Assembly (NCBI RefSeq): GCF_040412425.1
Contig: NC_089792.1
Location: 17,930,883 to 17,994,882 of the forward strand
Source: Macrobrachium rosenbergii
Lineage: Eukaryota > Arthropoda > Malacostraca > Decapoda > Palaemonidae
Direction of reading: 5' to 3'
Length of the DNA: 64,000 nucleotides
In this document: in pieces, positions 1-10,763 of the stretch
Layout: every line of letters begins with the position of its first letter
How positions within the stretch are numbered: the first letter of the stretch is position 1
The notes under the pieces: generated by a model
What the model was told of the DNA's origin: nothing
Seen by the model: only the letters and a program-made list of their open reading frames with translations
Databases searched by the model: none
Program-made: the position numbers and the translations under genes

Positions 1-145
1 TTAAATTTAGGGAATGTAAGGGAAAATTTGATTGTCAGCTTAAATAGTTTTGTTTTCAACACAGTCATATATATATTTTTAGTGAACATTTTTATCGCTT
101 GTGTTACAGTTTATCAATTTATAATTTTACATCACTATTAATTAG

Positions 146-273
146 GCCTCGATATGCACTTCTTGATGAGTGTACAAGTGCCGTCAGCATTGACGTATAG
201 AAGGACAGATGTATCAAGCGGCTAAAGATCATGGAATCACACTGCTTACCATCACACACCGTCCAACATTATG
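146..273 (+). CDS. ABCD: ABCD exon with Walker B, D-loop and H-loop
   Basis: The acceptor AG is at 144-145 and the donor GT at 274. The reading starts with one base finishing a codon, then [18 protein letters not shown] duplicated TA then creates an in-frame TAG. Skipping those two bases resumes the family sequence ([12 protein letters not shown]) through ITHRPTL and the first two bases of a Trp codon. The length minus 2 nt fits the splice phase of the next exon exactly. Confidence 0.9.
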
Positions 274-3241
274 GTTAGTTCTGCTGGAAATTTTAGTTGG
301 GAATTGTGCTTGGTAAATTTGTGGTTATATTCATAGGTTTTGTAACCTGAAAAGAATAATTACTGTGCCATATAGTGTTTAGTTTTTGACCGTAAGTGGT
401 AATGTTTTAAATGTTTTCCTATTAATAAATTCCACATTATTGATGGAAGAACTCATTTAATTTATAAAGATTTTTGCATCACAGGAAATTCCACACTCAT
501 ATACTACAATTTGATGGTGAAGGGGCTGGAAGTTCGATCGCCTAGATACTGACAAACGTTTGACTCTGAAAGAGGAAAAGAAGCACTTGAGTCTCTCCTG
601 TCAGACATCCCTACCAAGATGGATAGATTGAAGGTGTGAAATTTTATTCAGATTACATTGTTGATAGAAGGGGGAGAGAAGAGGAGCAGTGGTCAGAGTA
701 ATAGTGTAGATATAAAGCCCAGAAATTCATAAAAAATGGGCATAGACTAGATGGGACTTGGGACTGAAATAGTTGGAGATAAATGAGATAGTAGAATTGA
801 GAAAACTCACTAGGCGAATCATTCTAGAAGGGAAATGTAAACATAGATGTTTTAATAGTGAAAATGAATTTTGGTTAAACAGTAATCAGATGTTACGAAT
901 TTCTTAGTCCTTGATAGCCATTATTTAAGGTGATCAAAAGTAATTTCCTCACTATATTTTTAACTTGAGATTGGTGATCCTCATCACTGTTTTGCTTCAT
1001 CTCAGGAGCTTGTAGCAATGTTAGTTTAGTTATCTCAAATTAGTATATTTTAGTGTCTCATGATTTTACTGCTGCTCTAGTTTTACAGTGCCATTTTATT
1101 ACTTGGCTGTGATATTTTAGTTGTATATATATTACTCTAGCATACTTGTATAAACTACAACTATGCTTGAAGTTTGTATGCAGAATGCTGTTTTGTGGCA
1201 TTATGTTGCTTTTATTTTTACTTGTGGTATTATGTTGCTTTTATTTTTACTCGTTGTGAAAGCCACGGTATATATTGAATTTGCATTCAAAGTTCTCAGT
1301 AGGTGGTTAACTGCAAATGGTCAAAGTTCTCAGTAGGTGGTTTATTGCAGATGGCTTTAGATTACTTACCAGGTTTTAGAATTAACTTCATCCTGAAGCT
1401 ATCAAGGTAATTTAGGAACTTCCACATAGCAGTGAATGTGCCTTTGCAGTATCTAAACCATAATATTTTATACTTGCTTTATAAGACAGGACAGGGAAAG
1501 TGGATGTTTTAGAATGGAGAAATATTAGTGGGATACCTGCTACGGTTTATAAGGAATGAGAAGTCCCCTCTCATAAAAGAAGTCACCACATCACTTGTTA
1601 TAGTTTGTTATTTAGCTGGTTATGCTAAAAGGTAGAAATTATAGATATAGTCATAGACCTTAATTTTCTTTGTGCTTTTTCTTTTTGATTATCTGTTGGT
1701 GTCTGATTTTTTCAACTTGTAAATTTGGTGGAGGGTAATACTGTGACTTATTATCCTCATTAAGCTTCCTCCATTTGTCTAAATACACATCACAGAAGAA
1801 GACTGAAAACATTATTGCTTTTTGGAGACTGGGTGCTAATACAGCACTGTGACTTTTATAAGATTAATAATTGTATTCATTTTCTAGAATTATCTTTGAC
1901 CAGTAACATGGATAAGTTAAATTTATCTTTAACCAGGTAATGAGATATATAGTATTCTGTAATTGTCACAAGGTTGAAAATGGCTTGTTTGCTTTTTAAA
2001 AAAATACTGATGCTTGAAATACAGCCCAGGTGACTCCAGAGAATGCAGGTCAAGTTTAACAGTTAAACATATTTCATGTGATTTTCCAGATCTCAACCAA
2101 CATCAGATATGAAACTTTTAAATTAACAAATAAAGTAAATTTTGTAAGTTTATCCACTTACAGTATTAACCCTTAGTGGACGGATTGAGCTTCAGTGTGA
2201 AGTAAAACAGGTTTGTGGAGGTAGACGGAGTTGAGCTTCAGTGTGAAGCAGAATTACGCACCACTGTTATGGTAATAATGATTCGAAACAAAGGTGACAA
2301 TACTTCTATATGCTATAAATTCACTAATGGCAACTTTTATACAGATGTGAGAGCTAGGCCAGTATCAGTAATGCTTGTGACTTCAAGGGGCAAGGTACTG
2401 CATCTCTCTCTCTCTCTCTCTCACATGAGTCTTTTTGTAAATTTGCTTGTAAATATACAAAGGGGTTGCTGTTATTTTTTGTTTTTGTCTTTTATGATAG
2501 TATGTCGGTTGTAAATGTAATTTTACAAAGAAAATTGCAAAGAAATATTAGAAAAAGCATGTAAACGTAAAAAAAAAAGTTACTGAATCTTCCTTCTCGT
2601 AAACTTACTTGAATATTTTACAACAAATATGCAAAAAATTTGTTACTGCTTTTATTTCTTATCTGTTTTGATATTGTGTGAGCAGTAATAATTTTACAAA
2701 ATCCAAAAAACTTATTTATTAGAAAAAACATATATAAGTTGGTAAATTTTACGATTGTCTTGTAAATGAGGTCCCACAAGGGGTTGTAAATAGTCATTTT
2801 CAACTTCACGTGGGAGGTAGGGAAAATTTTTTAGAATTTTTTTATTTATACAGTGTGAATGTACGTGTCATTCTCTTTCCATTGATGTGATTTTTTTTAT
2901 TTTGCCGACCTCAAAGTTTCCCCGGTTTGGGGTGCCACACATTGATAAATTATGCTGTCCGTTAAGGGTTAAACATAGTGAATAAAATGTAAATTTTAAA
3001 GTTGGAAACAAACTATTCAGACTAGCCCTATGAAAGTTAAGAATTTTAAGTCTGTGGTCTGTTGAATTATATAACAATGTTAATAGTAATTGATTTGATT
3101 ACTATAATTGTCTTAAATTGGCTTTCTTTTAATTTTTTTTAATTTTTTTAGGAACTGTGCAGTATCCTTGGAGAAGATTCAAAAGTCGTTGATGGTGCTG
3201 TGAAAGGAGACATAGGTAGTGACTCTACATTGTCAGACTAA
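146..3241 (+). CDS. ABCD: Peroxisomal ABCD1/2-type ABC half-transporter, 3' end (three exons)
   Basis: This is the C-terminal end of an ABCD-subfamily half-transporter. The family (ALDP/ALDRP) dimerises in the peroxisomal membrane and imports very-long-chain acyl-CoAs for beta-oxidation. The exons are 146-273, 485-633 and 3152-3241, all with AG/GT borders. Exon 1 encodes Walker B with the catalytic Glu (YALLDE), the D-loop (SAVSID) and the H-loop His (THRPTLW). Exon 2 gives [11 protein letters not shown] and the helical tail ending MDRLK. Exon 3 gives [10 protein letters not shown] and a 29-residue end with stop TAA at 3239-3241, close to the usual family C-terminus. Three indels break the frame: an extra TA near 195-198, one missing G in the G run near 529, and one missing G near 590. 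The rest of the gene lies left of the window. Family assignment is strong; the choice between ABCD1 and ABCD2 orthology is not resolvable here. Confidence 0.92.
485..633 (+). CDS. ABCD: ABCD penultimate coding exon
   Basis: The acceptor ends ...cacag at 484 and the donor gtgtga starts at 634. The first G completes the Trp codon of the previous exon, followed by [13 protein letters not shown]. The family pattern GGW is broken by one missing G near 529, and a second single-base loss lies near 590 in the Glu codon after KKHL. With both restored the exon is 151 nt and in phase with both neighbours. Confidence 0.88.
634..2165. other. ABCD intron sequence without recognised feature
   Basis: AT-rich intron DNA. 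A 23-base phrase with TTATGTTGCTTTTATTTTTA is duplicated near 1199-1250, and AAAGTTCTCAGTAGGTGGTT near 1289 and 1323. No coding signal was seen. Confidence 0.6.
2166..2972. mobile_element. piggyBac-type MITE in the last ABCD intron
   Basis: TTAA at 2166-2169 and 2969-2972 are target duplications typical of piggyBac. Directly inside are CCCTTAGTGGACGG on the left and, read inward, CCCTTAACGGACA on the right. The 799 bp interior encodes no transposase. It has a 44 bp direct duplication (motif TTGAGCTTCAGTGTGAAG near 2187 and 2232), a (CT)n run at 2402-2424 and subterminal direct repeats of CTTGTAAAT...AAGGGGTTG. It is non-autonomous and would be mobilised by a piggyBac transposase encoded elsewhere. 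Confidence 0.75.
3152..3241 (+). CDS. ABCD: ABCD terminal coding exon and stop
   Basis: A polypyrimidine tract (3121-3149) and AG precede an open 29-codon tail, [11 protein letters not shown] to GSDSTLSD, then TAA. ELC-ILGED is the conserved end of ABCD1/ABCD2 proteins. No indel was seen. A 2.5 kb intron holding a piggyBac-type MITE separates it from the previous exon. Confidence 0.9.
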   Translation, partial: ELCSILGEDSKVVDGAVKGDIGSDSTLSD

Positions 3242-5040
3242 TTTTATATTCAGCCAGCTATGATAATATGTCTCTAGTAATAATCTAATTGATGGTAGTA
3301 ACTTTTAAGTTTCATATTATACAGGGTTGCTATCATCTAAGGCAGGAATTTTTTTCCATTGCTACTTCTGTAGATTTTTAGCACGGTTTTGAAATTAACC
3401 AAAAATGACAGCTAGTCTTGAAAATGAGCTTTACTGTGTTGAGTTTTTAATTGGTCACTGTTATTTACATAGAGTAGTTTAATCTATATGAATTTTAAAG
3501 ACTGCTTTGCACTGTATTAGGTTATTTCTTGCCCTGGGAAATTAAAATTTAAAAGTATAAGTGGCCAACAAAAACTAGCAACAAAAGTCCCCAGGATGGC
3601 TAGAAGATTGTACCTAAGCATCAAAATCCAGCAGGTGGCTCCTAAGGTAAAGTCTTTACTTTGACCTTTAGTTATGATAACATTATTCGTAAATAACGTA
3701 AGTTTGAAATTTTCCTGGAGAAAATTCAATGCAACAATTTTAAATTCAATGCAACAATTTTATTTTCCAGTAATGTAGTATACTCCTTAGTTTTAATAGA
3801 ACTATATGTTTCTTATAGCTGTAGGTTATTTTTTCTAGAAAATTTCTTTGTAAATTTTTTAAAACTTTTTCTCTTCTTTTTGTAGATATGAAAGGTTTTA
3901 TACGTATTGAGTGTATTAATCCTTCACTTACATTAAATTGTTCTCCCACTTTAAAAAAATATAAAAAAAAGGATAAACCATGAACCTCAGCCATATTATG
4001 GTGTCCCATACTCTCACTAGTTTGTCACTCCAAAGATGTTATTTTGCTCTTTATATAAATGAACAAAATTCGTGCATTGGCAATTTTTATATGCGGTCGT
4101 TTTTAGTGCTATTGTGGCTAACTCTGTGCTCCTATTTAAATTTCAGCTGACGTTTACCTGTTATTAAGAAAGTGATATATAATTAACTCCTTTAATTTCT
4201 TGTCACTTCAGTTTTTCAAGCAGTATAAAAAATTTGCCAGATAGAAAGTTTACTGTTGCCTTACGCAGGTGGTCAAGATTTCAAGGCTGAGAAAAAATGG
4301 TGACCCCTGAATGCCCACACTTCATTCAGTACCTTACGTCTTTAAAATAGATAATGTATGTCTTCTGAATGATGCTTGTTGCCATTTTCTCATGAAGGGA
4401 AAAGTAGATCTCGGCAAAATTCAGTGTTTGTGTCTGATACCAGATTTATTGACATGATTTCACCATACAAAACAGCCCTACACTGTACAGTATATGTGTG
4501 GAACAACTTACATTAGTTTAAAATTGAAAATAAATTGTAAGATCTTAAATAAGATTGCTCAGTTCCCACTTTTGGCCTGCCAAACTGACCCAAGTGTAAA
4601 TGGGTATTGGAGTTAACATGGAGCCAAATGTGGGTCAGGAAGGAGTCAGGCACCATAAAGCACAGTCCCAGTAGTATGGGGTTGAACTTGGCTTTTAATA
4701 TAAGGGCATAATCATGAAGTTCAAAAAAAATGAATAAAAAGAATAATTCATATCAGTATATAACCATACTCCAAAACATGTGGATGCTGAGATGTATGGA
4801 TGGTAAGCTGTACAGTACGTTGGTGTTTCCTAACAAGCTTAACAGGAAAGCCAACCAGTTGTAGCCAGCCTGTTTCTGCTAAGATGATTCAAGTGAGCAG
4901 ATTCTGATGAGAAGAGGTCTAGTATGAAACCACATTTTGAATTTAGTCATTTCAGGTATTTATTTCTTCCAGCCCAGGATGAGACATAAGAGGGGTGGCT
5001 AGAGGTGGGCAGTCAATGTCAAGACCTTAGGTCTTTTAGC
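3242..5040. other. ABCD 3' flank, no gene recognised
   Basis: AT-rich sequence after the ABCD stop, presumably including its 3' UTR. The nearest plausible polyadenylation hexamers (AATAAA near 4527 and 4735) lie more than 1 kb away, so the transcript end is not placed. From about 4960 the sequence matches the DIRS terminal module seen at 27.9 and 43.8 kb (AGGGGTGGCTAGAGGTGG). Confidence 0.5.
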
Positions 5041-5651
5041 TATGAAAAAAAAATTAATTAAAAATTTGTCATTTGTTCATAAGCGGAACAAACCTTCAGT
5101 CTTAACATTAGAATAGACTCACACTTGGAGGGAGGCATGAGAATCCTGAACTGACTGGAGGTTCAGCACACCTGATCACTCTTCCTAGAAATTAAGGTTC
5201 TAAGGAAGAGGACCTAAGCCTCTGTGAGTTGTTAGATATGTGGGTATCTAACACCCAGTCCACTGGGTTAAAATAGTGTAACATGTTAGATTCATTGCAT
5301 ATATGGAAGTCTAAGAGAACTATATCTTTTCAAGCAACAAACCATGTCAGCCCCATATGATGAGTTTGTCATCACTCCTCACTCCCCTTCCTGGAGAGAG
5401 AAGTAAAGGCTACTGAGAAGCATATTTGTATGTTGTATGGAACATATAAATGCTGTAACAGCATGACTGCAACACTCATCTGCATCAAGTCAGTTCCAGT
5501 GTATGATGTGTCTACTGTATTCTTCAAAACCACCCGTAGGTAGAGAAGAAAGGAAAAAGGGAAAGAAAAGAGACCAATCATCTCATTCATTCTCTTCCAC
5601 ACTATCATCTTAGGCAAGATACAAACTGTCCCGCCAGGGTCACTGGATGAG

Positions 5652-6642
5652 CTACACAATTTGTTGAGCAGCCACCACTGGACCCAAGGTAAGTGTCCAA
5701 GGACCTGTGGGCAGTGTCCTCCACGTAGAAGGGAGAGAACATGGTCTGACGAAGCCAAGAACCAGCATTCAAAATCCTATGAACAGACAAGTTCTCTTTA
5801 AATGCCAGAGAGGAACTTATTCCTCTGATGTCATGTGCTTTTGCATGAACAGTATTGGTGACAGAACTTGTCTATGAAGAGTAGGCTTGCTTAATTACTT
5901 CATGTAGCCAAAATGAAATAGTATTCTTGGACGCTTCTTTCTTGGCTCGGCCAGTGCTAACAAAAAGTATACGACACCTAGGTCTTAGGGATGAGTCCTT
6001 TTTAGATGATAATGCAGTGCTCTGACGGGGCAAAGCAGTAACTCCTGAGGATCGTTAACAAAATCCCTAAGGGAAGGAATGGAAAATGAGGCAAATCTGT
6101 CATCTTGAACCAAGGGATTTTGAGTCTTAGCCACAAATTCCAGGACAAATTCGAAAGCTACCGACCCCCATCCCCTGGTGTGTTTTACATCATAATCTAG
6201 AACATGGAGCTCTCCAGTTCTTTTCAAGGAGGCCAAGGTCAGGAGGAAAACTGTTTTCAAAGTCAGTTCCCTGTCTGATGATTGACGCAGTGGCTTGAAT
6301 GGAGCTTGATTGAGACTACCCGGCACCAGAGTTAGGTCCCACGTAGGAGGCTTGAGTTCCCCAGGTGAACAAGACCGCTCAAAGCTCTTAAACAACATAG
6401 AGATTTCCCAGGATGAAGTGATGTCCACATCTTTCAGATGGAACTAATCCTAAGGCAGCCTTGTAGCCCTTCATAGCAGAAACAGAAAGACTTTTCTCTG
6501 TTCTGAGAAAGATCAGGAATTCCACTATCTGTTGAACAGACGTTCTGAGTGGAGAGAAACCCCGTCGACAACACCAATCACTGTAGATGGCCCACTTGCC
6601 CAGGTATACGGCTGACGAAGATCTCCTGAGGTAGCTGGACAT
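5652..6642 (-). pseudogene. DIRS tyrosine recombinase (YR), nearly complete but frameshifted
   Basis: This is a site-specific recombinase of the DIRS clade, inferred to integrate the circular DNA copy. The N-terminal SAM-like part reads SSAVYLGKWAIYSDWC and SVSAMKGYKAALG. The catalytic part includes LTLKTVFLLTLASLKRTGEL, holding the first Arg (codon 6219-6221), then SRGWGSVAFEF-like sheet residues and LLCPVRALHYHL. The second catalytic box is AHDIRG (His 5833-5835, Arg 5824-5826). The nucleophile Tyr sits in FSPFYVED (5725-5727), and the end GPVVAAQQIV is followed by TAG at 5652. All catalytic residues that can be placed are present; at least two frame changes break it. Confidence 0.85.
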
Positions 6643-6742
6643 CTAAGTTGCTGCTCTGCAAGAAAAACCTCTCGCTCGTAAGAGATATTGGATAATCTCC
6701 AGTTGTGAAGAGATACGGACCCTACCGATTATTGGTACCTCT

Positions 6743-7060
6743 CTACATGAGGTTGGCAGAGAAGATTATGCCAAGGGGGAATCTCTCTCGGCACTGCTGA
6801 GAGAAGAGACAGCAGATCCAGGAACAACTTGCTTGGGGCCATAAAGGAGCTACTAGGGTCATCTTGAAAGTCTTGGAACCCATCATTCTATTCAGGACAT
6901 GACGGATCAGGCAGAATGGAGGGAAGGCGTAAACTTCCAGGTTGTCCCAAGGATCTTGAAGGGCATCCTTCGCCACAGCGAATGGATCTAGGACCACCGA
7001 ACAATAGACCTCTAGCTTTCTGTTGAACCTTGTAGCAAAGAGGTCTTACATGGGTCTTCC
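6743..7060 (-). pseudogene. DIRS RNase H C-terminus and linker to recombinase
   Basis: On - this reads LFATRFNRKLEVY, then VVLDPFAVAKDAL, WDNLEVYAFPPFCLI and LVAPLWPQ. This order (D-L-F-A-T-R, W..L..YAFPP, LVAPLWP) is the hallmark end of the RNase H domain of DIRS and related elements, just before the recombinase. The RT core upstream is absent. One frame change lies near 6990. Confidence 0.78.
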
Positions 7061-7208
7061 CCATAGATGGAATAGCCTGTCTGCTATGTCCTGATGCAGA
7101 GACCACTCTGTACCTAGAACTTGTCTGCCACTACATTCCTTTATCCCAGAATGTAGCTGGCCATGAGCTCCACCGAGTTGTCAATTGCCCACTGGTGCGA
7201 TTCAACTG

Positions 7209-7525
7209 TTAGCGAGTGAAGTTGGCGTGACACCAGGTCCGTTTGTTCACATCAGTGGATGACGAAGCAGTTGGAATAGGTCTGGATGGAGGGGAAGCAG
7301 AAGCTTCCACTTGAGGAGGAGGAAATCCTTCCCAAGATGGAAGCTCCGACTTCCTTTTGGGCTCCTTCTTCTTAGAGAACTTCTTCCACTGCTCAACAGG
7401 CCAGGAATGACATTCTGGGCACGGATTGGTGATATTATAAAAATCAGAACGACACCTACTGCAAGTTGTAAGGTGGTCTGTCTCAGAGGAAGCCAGAAAG
7501 TGCAAACATGGGAACCCTGGAACAC
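7209..7525 (-). pseudogene. DIRS gag N-terminal remnant (Cys motif)
   Basis: The - reading contains CSRCRSDFY followed by NPCPECHSW and QWKKFSKKKEPKRK, then a Pro/Ser-rich stretch. The same layout (C-x2-C, then CPEC/CIEC-x-W, then W-x5 basic) recurs in the DIRS copies at 22.85 kb and 62.4 kb, so it is taken as the gag start of this family. Its function is unknown; the spacing suggests a small zinc-binding module. It runs directly into RNase H sequence. Confidence 0.6.
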
Positions 7526-7925
7526 CAGGACACCATGCCTTGATGCTCACGGGACTACTTAGGCTGATTAGAGGAATCCATGATAAAACCACAATACACA
7601 CACAGACACCCAGAAACACAACACAACCAGAGAAAGGAATCATGGGCTTAAGACAAAAACTGGCTTGGGGGGAGGAGACCAAAAGCAAATGTCTGCTCTC
7701 CAAGGCGGTTGAAGAAAGACTGGATACGTCACAAGGTTCTAGCTAGGTCTCTGACCCGCTTCCACGTCTTCTATGTATCGGATACCAGATGCCGCAACTT
7801 CCTTGCATATACAATTTTTATTGTTTTTAACTGGTTTCAGCTGGCGCGGAAGATTTATCCTATCCTAATGTTAAGACCTCAGGTTTGTTAGCTATATAAA
7901 ATACAAATGAATTAAAAATTTGTCG

Positions 7926-8887
7926 TTTTAATAGCATTAGTAAATTATAATTCAAATGTTTCCATCATCCTGCATGTTAAAAATACAAAGGGATATGTCT
8001 TTCTCAATACACATTATTGCAACTATTTGTAACTTATTAAGGCAAAATTTCTTAAAACTGTGAAAAACTAAGCTGTTGAAAGAAGGAGTTATTCTAGAGA
8101 CTCATGCAACTTAACAGATCTATGAATAGAAGCTGTACTAAATTGTATGCAGATATCATGGCTACAAAGGGAGAGACTGTTTAGTGATTATAATCTTTTG
8201 AGTGAGCAAAAAGAGAGTAATTTTTATTTTGAATTTTATTTTTATATCTGGATATTTGGCAGAAAGTGACCACTTGAACCCTTAATTGATTAGTAACAAG
8301 ATTTAATTCCCAGTGAAAGTTTTGTAAGGTTTATTTTATGTTAAAAGGAACTGGTTTCCTGTTAATTCTTTAAGAGGCAGTTGGTTTTCTTTCTATTGGC
8401 ATATAAGAGTTAGCTTGAAAATGGTAATTAACATTTTTCTTGTGTCTTGTGTTAGACTTAAGAGGTAATCATTCTTTGTTTTCTGCATAGTTTTTGTGCA
8501 TGCAGTGTTACAATTGGCTCCTTGAAATTTATGGGATGATAGTTCCAGGTTCTCTTAAAACCATTTACCTTGCATTCCTTTGGGACTTGCTTTTACATTA
8601 TTAACATGACTATGCCATTGAAAAAATATTCTTATACCATAAATTTCTGATTCCTGTCTTCAGCTTTATGAAAAATTTAGTTGTAAAAATGTCCTTGTAC
8701 TTATATGTAAATAAAAAAACAAGTAGCTATTGATAGTTAAGGTTTCTTAGAGATATTGGCAATATAATTTTTAGAATATTCTAATTGAATCACAACATGA
8801 GTTAATGATTTAATCACTTATTTTTATGATTATAAAGGACATTACAGTGGTTTAAATATGTCACCGATTCACAATCTTAAATGAGAT
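7926..8887. other. No feature recognised
   Basis: AT-rich intergenic DNA without convincing open frames, repeats or RNA genes. Confidence 0.5.
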
Positions 8888-9125
8888 ATGCTCTTTCTGT
8901 CTAAACTCCCATCAGGTCTCATTTGTTATCTATCCACTTTCTTCATGCTTTGCTGGATCATCCAGTGGCTCTTCATCTTGTTTCTTACATATTTATGGTA
9001 TTCTGACCAATTTTTCATCATCTCTTCTCATGATATGTCCAAACCAACTCAATCTTTGAGATCTCGGTCTTTTTTCCATTCTCCTGATACCACATTTCCC
9101 AGTTCCTCGTTTGTAAATGAACTTC
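8888..9125 (-). pseudogene. LINE C-terminal fragment
   Basis: On - the sequence reads RLSWFGHIMRRDDEKLV followed, after a stop, by a Lys/Asp-rich tail. This is the common 'WFGH(I/V)xRRDxExL' segment near the C-terminus of many LINE reverse-transcriptase ORFs. The RT core is not present nearby. Further + sequence at 9225-9300 (CATTGTATTTGCTCTCTTTACTAG) recurs at 53628-53690 and may belong to the same repeat. Confidence 0.55.
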
Positions 9126-9701
9126 CTACTGTACTCTGGCCCTGAATCTTAACATTCTGTATTTCAGATTTTCACATTCTCCATTTTCCTTGTCATTGCT
9201 GATGTTTCTGTTGCATAGCATAGTACAGGCCTTATGTACTCATTGTATTTGCTCTCTTTACTAGTGGGACATTTTTATTTACTAGTAATTGAGCTGTCTA
9301 TATCTATTTCATCCATGCTGTTGCAGCTACCTTCTTTCTTTCTGCCATTTCAAATCCTGCTTCACAGTCTATGTCCCCAGGTAACAAAAATGCCTTGCTG
9401 CTTTGAAAGACATGGGTATTTATCACAACAGGGTTCTCACTTTCAAGCAAAGAAAATCTTGTACAGTATATTTTGTAATCCTGAACACATCTGGTAACAC
9501 CATCTCTTAATATACACCATCTCTTATATTTTGTATATAGTACAGAATATTCATCTCTCTGCCTTTCCCATGGCAGCTACATTGATAGTACTTTTTCCTT
9601 TGCCACCTTCCCACTCAACATAGGCTATTTTATCTATGCTGGTTTTCAGTCCTCCTTCACCTTTTAGACATTTCGACCACCTCTTCCTCAGATTCTGTAG
9701 T

Positions 9702-9806
<105 letters not shown>

Positions 9807-9807
9807 T

Positions 9808-10014
9808 GATAAGGATCAAGACCTGAAACTCAAAATAAGGATATGGAATATGCCAGTGGAAATTGTACCCATAATCATAGGAACACTAGGCATGATTCCG
9901 AGATCCCTGAGAAGGAATCTGGAAAAACTAGATGCCAAAGTAGCTCCAGAACTCATGCAGAAAAGTGTGCTACTAGAAACTGCGCACATAGTGAGAAAAG
10001 TGATGGACTCCTAA
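9808..10014 (+). pseudogene. R2/NeSL-like retrotransposon C-terminal fragment
   Basis: An open 68-codon stretch reads IRIWNMPVEIVPIIIGTLG, then RSLRRNLEKLDAKV, and ends with LLETAHIVRKVMDS and TAA. The pattern 'W....V.IVPIIIG.LG....L...L..L......LLQK..LL..A.I.RKVL' is the usual C-terminus of a group of invertebrate LINE-encoded polyproteins (R2/NeSL-like; clade by recall, not searched). The rest is lost where (TAA)n begins. After the stop comes a tail of TAAA/TAA repeats to about 10117, as for a LINE 3' end. Confidence 0.6.
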
Positions 10015-10378
10015 GGAGGCAGGATGCAACCCAGAACCCCATACTATAAAAACCACCTAGTCGAATAGGATGACTGTGATAGACCAAAAAATAAATAAAT
10101 AAATAATAATAATAAATTTTATAGCAGCTAAAGGCCATATACGTGGAATATATAAAGCAGAGACAGTAACATAAATGCAATCTAGATACATGAGATAACA
10201 TGATAAAAAATAATCAGCAATATCCACAGAGTTGCTGAAGAAGTAGAAAAAACAGTATTCATAATAATGGTAATGGCAGTAATTATATTGAGAATAGTAA
10301 AAAATATAAAAAATATAATTGAAACAAGAGATCACAGTAATAATAAAAAGAAAATAATAACAACAATAAATGTGGAAA

Positions 10379-10379
<1 letters not shown>

Positions 10380-10430
<51 letters not shown>

Positions 10431-10444
10431 TAATAATAATAATA
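10380..10444. repeat. (AAT)n at the left edge of the Penelope element
   Basis: About 65 bp of AAT units with one short break. It forms the left border of the Penelope-like element; a matching tract lies at its right border. Confidence 0.95.
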
Positions 10445-10467
10445 GGTAAAAGACCTTTAATACAGGT

Positions 10468-10610
10468 TTTTGTTAAACAAAATGGCAGTTCCAACAGCAT
10501 TTATTTTATATAGTAGACGCTCAATTCATCTTATCAATTGCTTTTCTTGCACTGGAATGGTTGCAAGCAATTGACCAATACTCATTTCCGGTGGTATAGT
10601 GATGCGTAGG
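10468..10610 (+). repeat. PLE terminal repeat, left copy
   Basis: It contains AACAGCATTTATTTTATATA and CTTTTCTTGCACTGGAATGG. The same block, in reverse complement and with small gaps, is at 11772-11912. Confidence 0.75.
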
Positions 10611-10763
10611 AGGTACCTCTCGCGGGGTGTCAACTAGTTTTGCCCTTCTCGTAAGGGCATCATTCAGGACAGGATCGCAGGATCCAATGGCTGTAATGCG
10701 TGGATTTCTCCTCTTTCATCCGTGCCTATTGGCTTGTAGAGTTAGTTGCTTCATTTTCATTGG

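Larger units (their letters stand above)
5042..7925 (-). mobile_element. DIRS-type tyrosine-recombinase retrotransposon, internally deleted
   Basis: DIRS elements are LTR-less retrotransposons that integrate with a tyrosine recombinase and so leave no target duplication. Read on -, this copy has a gag N-terminal remnant (7525-7209), then the end of RNase H (about 7060-6743), then the recombinase (6642-5652). Most of gag and all of the RT core are missing between the first two parts. The ends carry the shared terminal core in opposite orientations (ATTAAAAATTTGTC near 5057-5070 and 7906-7919). It is a deletion derivative, probably non-autonomous for reverse transcription. Confidence 0.8.

Noticed and set aside
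2215..2514. 99-codon plus-strand frame
   Set aside because: It lies wholly inside the piggyBac-type MITE and crosses a (CT)n run.
5372..5758. Minus-strand 128-codon frame taken as its own gene
   Set aside because: It is a shifted-frame shadow of the DIRS recombinase C-terminus and the element's 3' flank.
10057..10500. Long Tyr/Ile open frames over (AAT)n
   Set aside because: They are translations of microsatellite repeats, not genes.
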